From a virus: a DNA stretch of 42,517 nucleotides. The notes under the pieces are model-generated. The model worked only from the letters and a program-made list of their open reading frames with translations, made no database searches and was not told where the DNA came from. Shown here in pieces: positions 13,470 through 21,396 of this stretch (position 1 is its first letter; each line of letters starts with the position of its first letter). The position numbers and the translations under genes were made by a program. The DNA lies in the IMG/VR virus record IMGVR_UViG_3300010334_000104, positions 1-42,517 of that record; one strand, 5' to 3'.

Positions 13470-15413
13470 ATGGATTACCTCTCGTTATACCAACAGTATC
13501 TTGAGTTCGATCCTTCAAAGAGTAAACCTGACGGTTTTACTCCCTGTAAATGTCCTTTTCACGAAGATAGAAATGCCTCGGCTGGAGTTAATTTAACTAG
13601 TGGGGTATTTCATTGTTTCAGTTGTTCATTAAGTTTATCCGTAACCAAATTTATCTCTAGGGTATCCAATAAAACAATGCCAGAAGCGTTGTTGATTGTT
13701 GATAGCTTTAGACAAGCTAACGGTATAAAGCAAGTTGAAAACAACTTTAGCAATAAGTTTATCTACGTAGAAGAACAATCAGAATGGAGAGATCTTTATT
13801 TAAAGTCTAAAAGGACTATCCTAGATGAAACTTTTGCAGTTGAATATTGTTCAGAAAGAGGATTTCCATTAGATGTACTAAAATCTTTTGACGTAGGTTT
13901 TTTAACAAAAGAAGATTTAAATTCTAAGTCTATATCTCCTAAGTGGGCTGAATCCTGTCCAGATGGCTGTATGGTTATTCCATACTTCTACAGCGGGAAG
14001 ATAGTTGGTCTTAGATTTAGATCTATAGACGGTAAAAAATCAGGTCTTGAGAAGTCCTTATATATCCCATTTGGATTAGATAGGATTCCTGAAATTTGTC
14101 CCACTCTAATTGTCGTTGAGGGCGAGTCTGACTTTTTTAGACTTACTTGGGAATTTAGAAAAAGAGGGATAGATATTCCAGTAATATCTACTCCCGGAAC
14201 TGCTTATAAAGTAGAGTGGGAAAGAGATCTTACAGATATAGGTCAAATAATTATTATTCCTGATTCTGATTCAGCCGGTCAGGAAATGGTTAAGAATTGG
14301 GAAAAACATAAAGGACTTGTAACTGTCTGCGATCTTCAATGGAAAAGAAAACAATTAGGTAAAGATCTTTGTGAATGGTTTGCTCAAAACGATATTGATT
14401 ACTTTGTTGATAATTTAATTGAGCTTACTAAGCTGAACAACATATCTAACCTAGTTGAAGATACCGATGACTTTTTAACTGACAAAGAAGATGACGATCA
14501 CTCAATTAACTACATAACTAAATTTATTAATGCTGGCCAGATAGGTATCATTGGCGGCGCACAAAAATCTAAAAAGACTTGGATATGTTTAAACTTAGTT
14601 AGAAGTTTGTTGACTCCCGGAAGTTATTTTCTAGGTATTGATGATTTTGTTTCTTCAGAAACAGTTCCTAATATTCTTTACGTTCAAACTGAAGGATCTA
14701 AGAGTAAATTCAAAGATCGTATTAGAAAAGTTCTTAAAGATTGTGATTACACTGACAGAGCTAAGTGGAGTTTTAAACCATCTATTAAATTAGATGAACC
14801 AAAAGATGTTACCAAGTTAATAAAAATGGTCAAAGATAAAGACATAGGTGTTCTTATTTTAGATCCATTTCAAAGATTACATTCTCAGGATGAAGATTCT
14901 TCTACTCAAACTGGCCCAGTGTGGGATGCTCTATTTAAAGTGTTAAACAGCCAAGATAAATTATGTATTCTTGTTGTTCACCACTTTAGTAAAGAAGGAG
15001 ACATAAATCAAACTTGGAAAGCATTACGCGGATCTTCACGAATGGCTGGAGAAGTTGACTTTGGTATGTTTGTTGCTAATGATGTTCAGAAAGATTATGA
15101 AGGAATAAAACTTACTTTTGATTTTCGTGACGAAGAAAGATTAACTGACGATGGTAAATCCGTATTTAGGGCTTTCTTTGATGCGGAAACTGGATTGTTT
15201 AGTAAAGTGGTGGAGAAAGAACCTTTGGTTAACTTCACTACTCAGTTAGAAAAATATATCCAAGAAAAAGGAGAAACCAAGTTTATGGATCTAGTCAAAC
15301 ACTTTTCTATTAGTGAGCCTACATTAACTAAGCATGTTGAGAGAAGCCCACTGTTAGAAAAAACAAAACCAGCTGCAGGAAAACCTGCTTGCGTTAAATT
15401 GGTAAGGAAATAA
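13470..15413 (+). CDS. Bifunctional primase-helicase (CHC2 zinc finger, Toprim, RepA-like ATPase)
   Basis: 647 aa in three parts. Residues 20-60 form a CHC2-type zinc finger (CKCPFH...HCFSC). A Toprim primase core follows (VVEGESD near 215, IPDSDSAG near 265). From about 355 comes a RecA/RepA-like helicase domain with Walker A GGAQKSKKT, Walker B VLILDPF and a VVHHFSKEG motif. A winged-helix-like end (FSISEPTLTKHV) closes it. It would unwind the fork and prime lagging strands with the family A polymerase. The start follows a promoter by only 11 nt. Confidence 0.93.
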   Translation: MDYLSLYQQYLEFDPSKSKPDGFTPCKCPFHEDRNASAGVNLTSGVFHCFSCSLSLSVTKFISRVSNKTMPEALLIVDSFRQANGIKQVENNFSNKFIYVEEQSEWRDLYLKSKRTILDETFAVEYCSERGFPLDVLKSFDVGFLTKEDLNSKSISPKWAESCPDGCMVIPYFYSGKIVGLRFRSIDGKKSGLEKSLYIPFGLDRIPEICPTLIVVEGESDFFRLTWEFRKRGIDIPVISTPGTAYKVEWERDLTDIGQIIIIPDSDSAGQEMVKNWEKHKGLVTVCDLQWKRKQLGKDLCEWFAQNDIDYFVDNLIELTKLNNISNLVEDTDDFLTDKEDDDHSINYITKFINAGQIGIIGGAQKSKKTWICLNLVRSLLTPGSYFLGIDDFVSSETVPNILYVQTEGSKSKFKDRIRKVLKDCDYTDRAKWSFKPSIKLDEPKDVTKLIKMVKDKDIGVLILDPFQRLHSQDEDSSTQTGPVWDALFKVLNSQDKLCILVVHHFSKEGDINQTWKALRGSSRMAGEVDFGMFVANDVQKDYEGIKLTFDFRDEERLTDDGKSVFRAFFDAETGLFSKVVEKEPLVNFTTQLEKYIQEKGETKFMDLVKHFSISEPTLTKHVERSPLLEKTKPAAGKPACVKLVRK

Positions 15414-15476
15414 ATTAAAGAAAATTTTGGAACTACCCAAACATTTACAACTCATTCAAGTGTAGTTCAAGCAAAA

Positions 15477-15671
15477 TTGTTTTATTGTGCATCACTTTCA
15501 GTAGGTGCTAAAGTTTACATTCATAGCGTTCTAGGAGAGTTTATTGAAGTGGGAGTTGTAGAGTATGTATCTAGTAATTTTGTCAAGATTATGAATAGAG
15601 AGGGATCTATGCAATTACCATCAAATAAACTTATGATTGTATCTAATCTTTTTGATATAATTAACAATTGA
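15477..15671 (+). CDS. Small hypothetical protein (64 aa)
   Basis: Unrecognised. The pattern GAKVYIHSVLGEFIEVGVVEYVSSNFVKI alternates strands and glycines like a small SH3- or KOW-like barrel, which is a weak impression. The start is TTG with no Shine-Dalgarno site; no better start exists before residue 48. It may be expressed from the primase-helicase transcript, whose stop lies 63 bp upstream. Confidence 0.5.
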   Translation: MFYCASLSVGAKVYIHSVLGEFIEVGVVEYVSSNFVKIMNREGSMQLPSNKLMIVSNLFDIINN

Positions 15672-15672
15672 T

Positions 15673-15810
15673 ATGACTTATTTAATTAACAAGTGTCCCA
15701 ATTCGGGGAAGGTAACAGGTAAAGGGGGGACAACAGGAAAACCCCCTAAAGGGGTTATCCCTACTCCCTACCCTGACGAACCTACGGATAAACACCTATC
15801 CCGAAAATAA
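15673..15810 (+). CDS. Doubtful small frame (45 aa) over a repeat-bearing intergenic region
   Basis: ATG follows the previous stop after one base (TGATATG), which allows coupling. The product is low-complexity, rich in Gly, Lys, Pro and Thr (TGKGGTTGKPPKG), as expected when GC-rich regulatory DNA is read by chance. The DNA contains a CCCC/GGGG hairpin (AACCCC-CTAAA-GGGGTT, about 15740-15756) and one copy of the ACGGATAAACACC element of the right-end array. I favour a regulatory region over a gene. Confidence 0.3.
   Translation: MTYLINKCPNSGKVTGKGGTTGKPPKGVIPTPYPDEPTDKHLSRK
15784..15796 (+). repeat. Outlying copy of the iteron-like element
   Basis: ACGGATAAACACC here is identical to 41611-41623 and one base different from 41554-41566. 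It lies in the gap between two rightward operon segments, suggesting that the protein that binds the right-end array also binds here. Confidence 0.6.
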
Positions 15811-15873
15811 GAATACCAAAAACATTCTTATGTAAAACTAGACAAAATAGTCAAGTACAGGGTACACTTCAAT

Positions 15874-15879
15874 TATAAT
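15874..15879 (+). promoter_or_regulatory. Consensus -10 box before the small-gene chain
   Basis: A perfect TATAAT lies 1 nt before ATGATG. The -35 position is weak. If used, the transcript would start at or just after the second ATG (15884), so this would be another leaderless start. Confidence 0.4.
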
Positions 15880-15880
15880 C

Positions 15881-16081
15881 ATGATGATCCAAGAACTAAT
15901 CAGTAAAGAAAAGCCAAAGTCTATCCCACTAATTGTGGGAGGTAATAACGCAGTAGTTATTGTAGAACATCAAGGACAATCCCATTTAATTATTAATGGA
16001 AAACGAGGACCACTAGTTTCTAGTGATATTGGAACTGTTTTTAATATCCTTTGCTTAAATGGGGTAATCACTAACAATTGA
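15881..16081 (+). CDS. Small hypothetical protein (66 aa)
   Basis: Unrecognised, compact and beta-rich (PLIVGGNNAVVIVEHQGQSHLIINGKRGP). Two ATGs stand in tandem; the second at 15884 would suit leaderless translation from the TATAAT box at 15874-15879. It ends in TGATGG, coupled to the next gene. First of a chain of seven tightly packed rightward genes. Confidence 0.6.
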   Translation: MMIQELISKEKPKSIPLIVGGNNAVVIVEHQGQSHLIINGKRGPLVSSDIGTVFNILCLNGVITNN

Positions 16082-16434
16082 TGGACGAAGTAAAGAAAGT
16101 AGTATTATTTGGGTGGGTAGTAAAAAATCTTATCTGGATGTTTACAGTTAGCAGACGATTTAAACTATTTAGGGAATCTAACTCTCTGCAAGTTGAAGAG
16201 TTTGTTTACATAGCTAAAAAACTTATCCTAAAAATAATTGACTATTGGATAAGCCCCACTGATGAACTTTACAAAGAAACGTTAAGTCTATCACTTGAAG
16301 TCTTATGTTTTAAAGGATTAGATACCAATTCAAAAGTAACTGACTATTTGAAAGACGCTTTATCTGTTGAAAAAGAAAAACAAATTCCAATGAGCGATGT
16401 AGATATTTATCTAAAGAAAATGATACTACCATGA
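16081..16434 (+). CDS. Hypothetical helical protein (117 aa)
   Basis: Unrecognised, mostly helical with hydrophobic stretches near the N-terminus (VVLFGWVVKNLIWMF) that are short for a membrane anchor. The start overlaps the previous stop as TGATG; a TTG at 16078 is an alternative. No Shine-Dalgarno site, so re-initiation is likely. It ends in ATGA, shared with the next start. Confidence 0.65.
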   Translation: MDEVKKVVLFGWVVKNLIWMFTVSRRFKLFRESNSLQVEEFVYIAKKLILKIIDYWISPTDELYKETLSLSLEVLCFKGLDTNSKVTDYLKDALSVEKEKQIPMSDVDIYLKKMILP

Positions 16435-16742
16435 GTGAAGAAGAAATTATTAATTTAACAAATCAACCCCACTTTGAATTGACAGTGAGAAATGCTATGG
16501 ATCAAGTTGTCCAAGCAAGCGTAGCAAAAGAAATTTCTAATAATGATTTTGGTTTAGGTGTTTTTTCTTGCGCTTTAATGCTTCTTGAAGATGCTCAAAG
16601 AATGATTGAAAAAATCAAGGGTGAAAGATCTAAAGAGGTTCATGAACTTATGGTTTCATTAAACACAATGGTTGTAAAAATGTATGTAGGTATCAGAGAA
16701 GATAACGTCTCTAAAACAATTAATGAGGTTTTTCTAAATTGA
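16431..16742 (+). CDS. Hypothetical helical protein (103 aa)
   Basis: Unrecognised, acidic and strongly helical with a possible coiled segment (DAQRMIEKIKGERSKEVHELM). Its start is an ATGA overlap and its end overlaps the next start as TTGA. Part of the re-initiation chain. Confidence 0.7.
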   Translation: MSEEEIINLTNQPHFELTVRNAMDQVVQASVAKEISNNDFGLGVFSCALMLLEDAQRMIEKIKGERSKEVHELMVSLNTMVVKMYVGIREDNVSKTINEVFLN

Positions 16743-16921
16743 AAATAGTTAAGGTTGACAAAAAAGATAAAAGTAAAAATAAAAACATTTGTGAAGGTAT
16801 GTCAAGATCTTACGGAATTCAAATAACTGATTTTTTAAACTCTAACCCAAAGAAACCAAGAGATATTATCTTTGTTCTTTGTAGCGACAACATCCCCACT
16901 GACGAGGTATCCCCACTATGA
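16739..16921 (+). CDS. Small hypothetical protein (60 aa), TTG start
   Basis: Unrecognised, lysine-rich at the N-terminus (KVDKKDKSKNKN). It starts with TTG overlapping the previous stop (TTGA) and ends in an ATGA overlap with the next gene. Two CCCACT hexamers lie within 20 bp of each other at its end (16895 and 16912). Confidence 0.6.
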   Translation: MKIVKVDKKDKSKNKNICEGMSRSYGIQITDFLNSNPKKPRDIIFVLCSDNIPTDEVSPL

Positions 16922-17172
16922 AACAGAAATTTATATTCTTTATCCTTAACTTTATTCCTAAGTGGTTAAAAGTCGAAGTTTTCAAAGAAGTCTGCAATAT
17001 AAATTGCACCGATGAAGAAGCTGATCTTGCAAATGTTATCTTGGCAAGGTATGAGTATCTTCCTAATGTATATCCAGAATATACAGAAACAATTTCAATG
17101 ACAATTCCCACTCTTTCTGAATACCTAAATGAAAGAAGTAAAGTAAGTAACTCTCATAGGAATGGTCAATGA
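16918..17172 (+). CDS. Small hypothetical protein (84 aa)
   Basis: Unrecognised. A hydrophobic, aromatic N-terminus (KQKFIFFILNFIPKW) could form a short membrane-associated helix; the rest is acidic and soluble. Coupled by ATGA on both sides. Frames on the opposite strand over this gene look like shadows. Confidence 0.65.
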   Translation: MKQKFIFFILNFIPKWLKVEVFKEVCNINCTDEEADLANVILARYEYLPNVYPEYTETISMTIPTLSEYLNERSKVSNSHRNGQ

Positions 17173-17468
17173 AAGTCAAAGTTATTATAGGTGGTAACGT
17201 AATTTCTTTATTTGACTCTGAAACCTACGAACCCATTGAGATTGAATCTGTTCATTTTGGAAATTCAAATGAAGCTATACAAGAATCTCAAGTAGTAGAT
17301 AAAAATTTAATTTTAGGTGGGGGATCTGTTATGCCTAATTGGCGTACAGCGGCACCAGAGAGCAATGAATGGATAAAAACATTAGTTGATAATCCGTTTA
17401 TAAATTCTGTTAGCGGGAGAGTTTCCGACAGACAATTAACTCTTGATCTAGATGAAGAAACCAATTAA
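17169..17468 (+). CDS. Hypothetical protein (99 aa)
   Basis: Unrecognised, acidic and beta-rich at the N-terminus (KVKVIIGGNVISLF). Coupled to the upstream gene by ATGA and overlapping the downstream gene by 17 nt. No motif that points to a function. Confidence 0.65.
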   Translation: MKVKVIIGGNVISLFDSETYEPIEIESVHFGNSNEAIQESQVVDKNLILGGGSVMPNWRTAAPESNEWIKTLVDNPFINSVSGRVSDRQLTLDLDEETN

Positions 17469-17898
17469 AATTCTTAAACAAAAAATAGGTCAGAAATTGT
17501 GTGCTGCCCATACTGCTGGAATGATTGCAGGAGATTCAAGTCACAGACCTTTTTTAGATTGGTATTGGAAAAAATCTAATCCAGAAAAGTTTTTTGGCAA
17601 CGAAGAAAAAATTTACAGTGGGCTAATTTACACTACTCTTTATGAATACGATGTTTGTGATTATTTAAGAGAAATACACAATATAATTCTTGCTGAGAGA
17701 AACCCTAAGGTTTTATCTAATGCTGAGAACAAAAGCAAAGATTACTTTGTTGTAAAGCATGTAAAAGGCAGAAGAACAAGTCACGTTTTTGTTATTTCTG
17801 ATGGGGTTATCTACGATTGTAATTACGAAGAACCAGATTCATACTCACTTTTTCTTCACGAAATAATTAGAGTTTATGAAATAATTTCTGATTCTTAA
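17452..17898 (+). CDS. Hypothetical protein (148 aa), last of the rightward operon
   Basis: Unrecognised soluble protein. The second half alternates strands around SHVFVISDGVIYDCNYEEPDSY. Conserved-looking His, Cys and Asp are present, but I cannot match a catalytic pattern. It starts inside the previous gene and is followed 46 nt later by a GC-rich terminator. Confidence 0.7.
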   Translation: MKKPIKILKQKIGQKLCAAHTAGMIAGDSSHRPFLDWYWKKSNPEKFFGNEEKIYSGLIYTTLYEYDVCDYLREIHNIILAERNPKVLSNAENKSKDYFVVKHVKGRRTSHVFVISDGVIYDCNYEEPDSYSLFLHEIIRVYEIISDS

Positions 17899-17943
17899 TT
17901 AATACCCACTGTTTCTGGACACCGACCCGATAACAACAGAATA

Positions 17944-17985
17944 CCCCCGTGCCAGCTTTACGTTGGCGATAGCGGGGGGATTTTT
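17944..17985 (+). terminator. Intrinsic terminator of the rightward operon
   Basis: A GC-rich compound stem (outer CCCCCG/CGGGGG, inner GCCAGC/GTTGGC with a TTTAC loop) is followed by ATTTTT. It separates the rightward operon from the convergent structural operon. Confidence 0.9.
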
Positions 17986-18016
17986 GGGCTCTAGTGGGTA
18001 GAGTGGGATAGTCAGA

Positions 18017-18033
18017 CCGATTCGTAAAATCGG
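18017..18033 (-). terminator. Hairpin after the last structural gene
   Basis: CCGATT/AATCGG with a 5-nt loop lies 14 bp beyond the stop of the tailspike-like gene. Flanking ATAGT/ACTAT can extend it. No U-run follows leftward, so efficiency is uncertain. Confidence 0.4.
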
Positions 18034-18046
18034 ATTTAAACTATTC

Positions 18047-19855
18047 TTAGTAAATTATGTAGTTGGCACTAACTGCACTTCCAGTAAGTTTTAGTTGACT
18101 AGCTATGATATATGCAAGGCTTCTAGTATCATAACATTGGGCTCCAGAAAATTGTTGAATAGTTATAGGATAAGTAGTTGTAGATGCCTCACCTGTTTCT
18201 GGATTAGAACTATAACAATCTATTAACCTAAGAACTTCAGCAGTTGCACCAGCAACACTACCTATTCCATATCCACAATTATATTTAGTGGAAGTATAAG
18301 TAACGTTATCATTACTACCTCTTTGATTCCATTCAAAACATCCTACACACCAAGACTGACAAGACGTAGAAGCAGTTGTAGCTGTTTCAAAAAATCCTTG
18401 TCCGCCATTATAAGAGGCTCTACAACCAACCCTAAGTAGTTTAGAATTAATATGACAGGTAAATCCCTGGTTAGTTCCATAAGAAGCGCTAGTTCTTGAA
18501 TCACCAAATGCAGGAGTTAAACATCCATTATAATGACCATCGCATTGCGTATATACACCTATAAAAGAAGTTCCAGTAGTAGCCCTATCGTTAAATCCAT
18601 CGGATTCATTAAGACTGGCCTTACAAGAAAAACAATATAGTTCTACATTTCCTTCACAATGCCATCCATCACTGCCAGTTGATTTATTAAACTCACATTG
18701 ATCTATAGACATAATTGGCCTATAAGTAGTTGTTGCGAAAGGAGCTACATAGAAACACCTATCTCCCCTTTCAAACTTGACCCTACTCATAAACAAATTA
18801 GCGGGGGAATCATTATGTTGCCCATCTACAGATGCGCGAGTAACTTCTAAGAAGTTAGATGGGTCAATTGTATTTCCAGTATTAACGTACAATACGTTAG
18901 AGATTAAAACCCAACTTCGTGGGGTTGCTCGGCAAGATGCCAAATCTGCGGCATTTGTATATTTAACCCCCTGCAATCCTGTACTATCTAACTGAGCTTT
19001 ATTATAAACATAGTTAGTTGTCAGAGTATTAGAAGTTTGCCAAGTAGTACCCGACTCTATAGTCCAGCTAAAGAAACTAGGTTTTACTTGCATGGTGGAA
19101 GTAACAAATTCATATCCATCTAATCCGTCATCTGGAGTAATAACCATATGACATTTTTGAGTAGCACCGTTCCAACAAAGACCGGTTCCACTAGCTCCGT
19201 ACCAAAATGTACTGCCTTTCTTTAAAAGAAGTCTACGTGGTTTTACACGAGTTCCAGAAGTAAAAGTAACTCCAGTAGAAGTAACTGCTCCGCCAGTAGA
19301 ATTAGTTCCTAAAGTATAAGTAAGAGTAGTTACTGCGCTAATCTTATACCAACCAGCAGCTATAACAATTCCAACAGTAGCATTAGGAATATATACCCAT
19401 TCATTAACTAATAATCCATGAGCGGAAGCTTCTGTAACAACTGGGGAAGTTCCCACAGTCATTCCAGTAATTGTAGCATTTCCTAGAGTAGTACTGTTTA
19501 CGGCATTATAAAGATCTTTAAGTGGGGAAGCTTTTGTACCAGCATTAGCATCATTCCCGCTAACGGGATCTACATAAAAATATGCCCACTTAGCAGTATT
19601 ATAAATATCAGCAGGAAGAGTATTTCTCCAATCAATACTTAGGGTATACCTATCACTAGCTCCTTTAATAATGTCAAAACTATAGCTTAAAGTGGGGCCA
19701 ACTGTTGACCAGTCAGGCAAAGAAGCTAAAGTAACTACAGATCGTCTTTGATCTTCTAATAAATTAAACATAGTTCGTGCCCTACTCTCAACAAGAGCAG
19801 GGGCTAAACTACCATCAAAAGGATTAGGTGCGTAATCAGAATAAACTTGTGGCAT
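18047..19855 (-). CDS. Tailspike-like protein with beta-helix domain (602 aa)
   Basis: Residues about 90-115 (YFYVDPVSGNDANAGTKASP) are the typical start of right-handed parallel beta-helix domains of pectate-lyase and tailspike type; the following sequence is repetitive and strand-rich. The first 60 residues, with a MPQVYSDYAPNPFDG start, are likely the virion-attachment part. It probably binds or degrades a surface polysaccharide. Oddly it holds about 18 cysteines, many in the second half (YCFSC, SCQSWCVGC). Start supported by GGAG 8 nt upstream. It is the most distal gene of the structural operon. Confidence 0.8.
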   Translation of the reverse strand: MPQVYSDYAPNPFDGSLAPALVESRARTMFNLLEDQRRSVVTLASLPDWSTVGPTLSYSFDIIKGASDRYTLSIDWRNTLPADIYNTAKWAYFYVDPVSGNDANAGTKASPLKDLYNAVNSTTLGNATITGMTVGTSPVVTEASAHGLLVNEWVYIPNATVGIVIAAGWYKISAVTTLTYTLGTNSTGGAVTSTGVTFTSGTRVKPRRLLLKKGSTFWYGASGTGLCWNGATQKCHMVITPDDGLDGYEFVTSTMQVKPSFFSWTIESGTTWQTSNTLTTNYVYNKAQLDSTGLQGVKYTNAADLASCRATPRSWVLISNVLYVNTGNTIDPSNFLEVTRASVDGQHNDSPANLFMSRVKFERGDRCFYVAPFATTTYRPIMSIDQCEFNKSTGSDGWHCEGNVELYCFSCKASLNESDGFNDRATTGTSFIGVYTQCDGHYNGCLTPAFGDSRTSASYGTNQGFTCHINSKLLRVGCRASYNGGQGFFETATTASTSCQSWCVGCFEWNQRGSNDNVTYTSTKYNCGYGIGSVAGATAEVLRLIDCYSSNPETGEASTTTYPITIQQFSGAQCYDTRSLAYIIASQLKLTGSAVSANYIIY

Positions 19856-19867
19856 TTTAATTTCTCC

Positions 19868-20080
19868 TTAGATATAAGTAAAGGCAGACATTCCGGTGCC
19901 AACATTAGTATAGTTAGCATTTCCGTTGGCGTACTGTTTTTGATTAGTTGTTTTATTAAGACGAAATACTTTCCAAGCCGCCGCACTAGTCAGGGTTCCC
20001 GGAGGAGCAAAAGCATAGTACACATAAGTGGCATCAGATTCTTGATTAATTGCTTCATCGGCATTAATTACTATTTCCAT
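19868..20080 (-). CDS. Small tail-associated hypothetical protein (70 aa)
   Basis: Unrecognised. The sequence (VYYAFAPPGTLTSAAAWKVFRLNKTT) resembles short beta-rich phage tail or fibre accessory proteins. GAGG lies about 5-7 nt before the ATG. It sits between a membrane-anchored coiled-coil gene, overlapped by 17 nt, and the tailspike gene. Confidence 0.65.
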   Translation of the reverse strand: MEIVINADEAINQESDATYVYYAFAPPGTLTSAAAWKVFRLNKTTNQKQYANGNANYTNVGTGMSAFTYI

Positions 20081-20387
20081 TTTTTCCTCTTTCTTGTTTA
20101 AGCCAATCTACATCCGACTTAAGATGCTCTAAGACTTTTACAGTCTCGTTATTTATATCAGAAATTTCGTGAAGAGCTTTTATGTTTTCTTCTTTAGTTT
20201 TTTGAAAATCTTGTTTCAAATCAACTAAAACACTCATAGTAGTATTGCTACGTTCGTCTAATTTTACGTAAGCAATAAGAATAATACCCACAAAGGAAAC
20301 AAGAGTAATTATGTTTCCTATGCTTATAGTTCCGTCAAATCTCAATTTAGATGAAGGATTATGACTGTCTTCTATTTCCATATCCAT
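20064..20387 (-). CDS. Single-pass membrane protein with coiled coil (107 aa)
   Basis: The real start is taken as ATG at 20387 (MDMEIEDSHN), since the longer frame upstream is a Leu-rich shadow of the fibre gene. AAAGGA lies 13 nt upstream. Residues about 22-42 form one hydrophobic segment (IGNIITLVSFVGIILIAYV); residues 55-95 are a probable coiled coil (DLKQDFQKTKEENIKALHEI). This shape fits a holin-like, spanin-like or tail-assembly membrane protein; the position beside fibre genes suggests lysis or adsorption, but neither can be proved. Confidence 0.7.
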   Translation of the reverse strand: MDMEIEDSHNPSSKLRFDGTISIGNIITLVSFVGIILIAYVKLDERSNTTMSVLVDLKQDFQKTKEENIKALHEISDINNETVKVLEHLKSDVDWLKQERGKNGNSN

Positions 20388-20412
20388 ATTTATTTTATGT
20401 TCCTTTATAATA

Positions 20413-21396
20413 TCAGATAAAAATATTTGTAACGTCAGCAGTCCAAGTGCCGTTAGTCCAAGCAGCAAGAAAATCAATTGCAATCCATGAGTTAGCTTGA
20501 TAACACATAAGAGTAATATGCCCACCAACTGTAGTTGATTCAACATAACCAGCAGAAGCTGTAATATTACCAACAATTCTTATTGTGTCTCCAGTGTTGG
20601 CTTTTACACGAATACCAACTGAATTAGTTATAAAAAATTTTCTAACTATTCCAATAGCGGCAGGTTCAAGAGTAATTATTGGTTTAGAACCGGCTCCAGT
20701 ATTAGTAGTTATGTAGTTTCTATCGGACGAAGTTTCAGTTTTAGTGGCAGTAACGTTTTGAATATTAGCCGACTGATTAATAGGACTAGTGCTACCACCA
20801 TCCCAAACATAGGGACCAGACTGAGTTTTAGTTATAATAATTATACTAGAATCTACAGTCCCAGTAGGAAAAGTAACATCATTAGTCTCCCTAATAAGGC
20901 TACCACTTTTAAAATAAACTACACCACTTTTATCAACTTTAGTTATTGCACCCGCAGAAGTAACAACTGTACCTACAAATACAGATGCCATAGAAGCGGG
21001 GGGAGTTGTTGTTGAAGTTGCTTCAAAAGTTCCATTAACCTTAAACCATATATATCTAGTAGAGTTGTTTGTAATTGCCATTGAAATGGCATTTTTTAAT
21101 TGAATAACGCCATTAATTAATGCAGTTCCTGCGGCAATATTAAGGGTTAAACCAGTGCCGGCAGTTAAATCTAAACCAGATACTACGGCAATAACGCCCC
21201 CACCAACTTGAGAAATTATATCAAGAAGAGCAGCATTTTGATTAAATTTAGAAGACCAAAAAGTATCTCCTGTTTCTACATGCTCAGCAGAAGTATATGC
21301 AGGTAACGAAGAACCTGCATTGTAATCTGTTTTGAATTTGATTGTGCCTATAGTTTGAGGCGCTGGTACCTGTGATCCTAAAAAAGTTACTACCAT
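20413..21396 (-). CDS. Tail fibre or baseplate protein (327 aa)
   Basis: Low-complexity, Thr/Ser/Gly/Val-rich beta sequence typical of phage fibres and receptor-binding proteins; residues 60-110 (GLDLTAGTGLTLNIAAGTALINGV) match the kind of repeat seen in upper-baseplate or fibre stalk proteins. Its start overlaps the stop of the 1045-aa tail protein. It lies in the usual fibre region between tail proteins and tailspike. Exact role inferred from position and composition. Confidence 0.7.
   Translation of the reverse strand: MVVTFLGSQVPAPQTIGTIKFKTDYNAGSSLPAYTSAEHVETGDTFWSSKFNQNAALLDIISQVGGGVIAVVSGLDLTAGTGLTLNIAAGTALINGVIQLKNAISMAITNNSTRYIWFKVNGTFEATSTTTPPASMASVFVGTVVTSAGAITKVDKSGVVYFKSGSLIRETNDVTFPTGTVDSSIIIITKTQSGPYVWDGGSTSPINQSANIQNVTATKTETSSDRNYITTNTGAGSKPIITLEPAAIGIVRKFFITNSVGIRVKANTGDTIRIVGNITASAGYVESTTVGGHITLMCYQANSWIAIDFLAAWTNGTWTADVTNIFI

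Noticed and set aside
15740-15756. Rho-independent terminator at AACCCC-CTAAA-GGGGTT
   Set aside because: The stem is only 6 bp and no U-run follows on either strand.
16866-17111. Minus-strand 81-aa frame
   Set aside because: Antisense to the coupled rightward chain, without a Shine-Dalgarno site; a shadow.
20388-20576. Leu-rich N-terminal extension of the coiled-coil membrane protein
   Set aside because: It is the fibre gene read in another frame; the ATG at 20387 gives a sensible protein.
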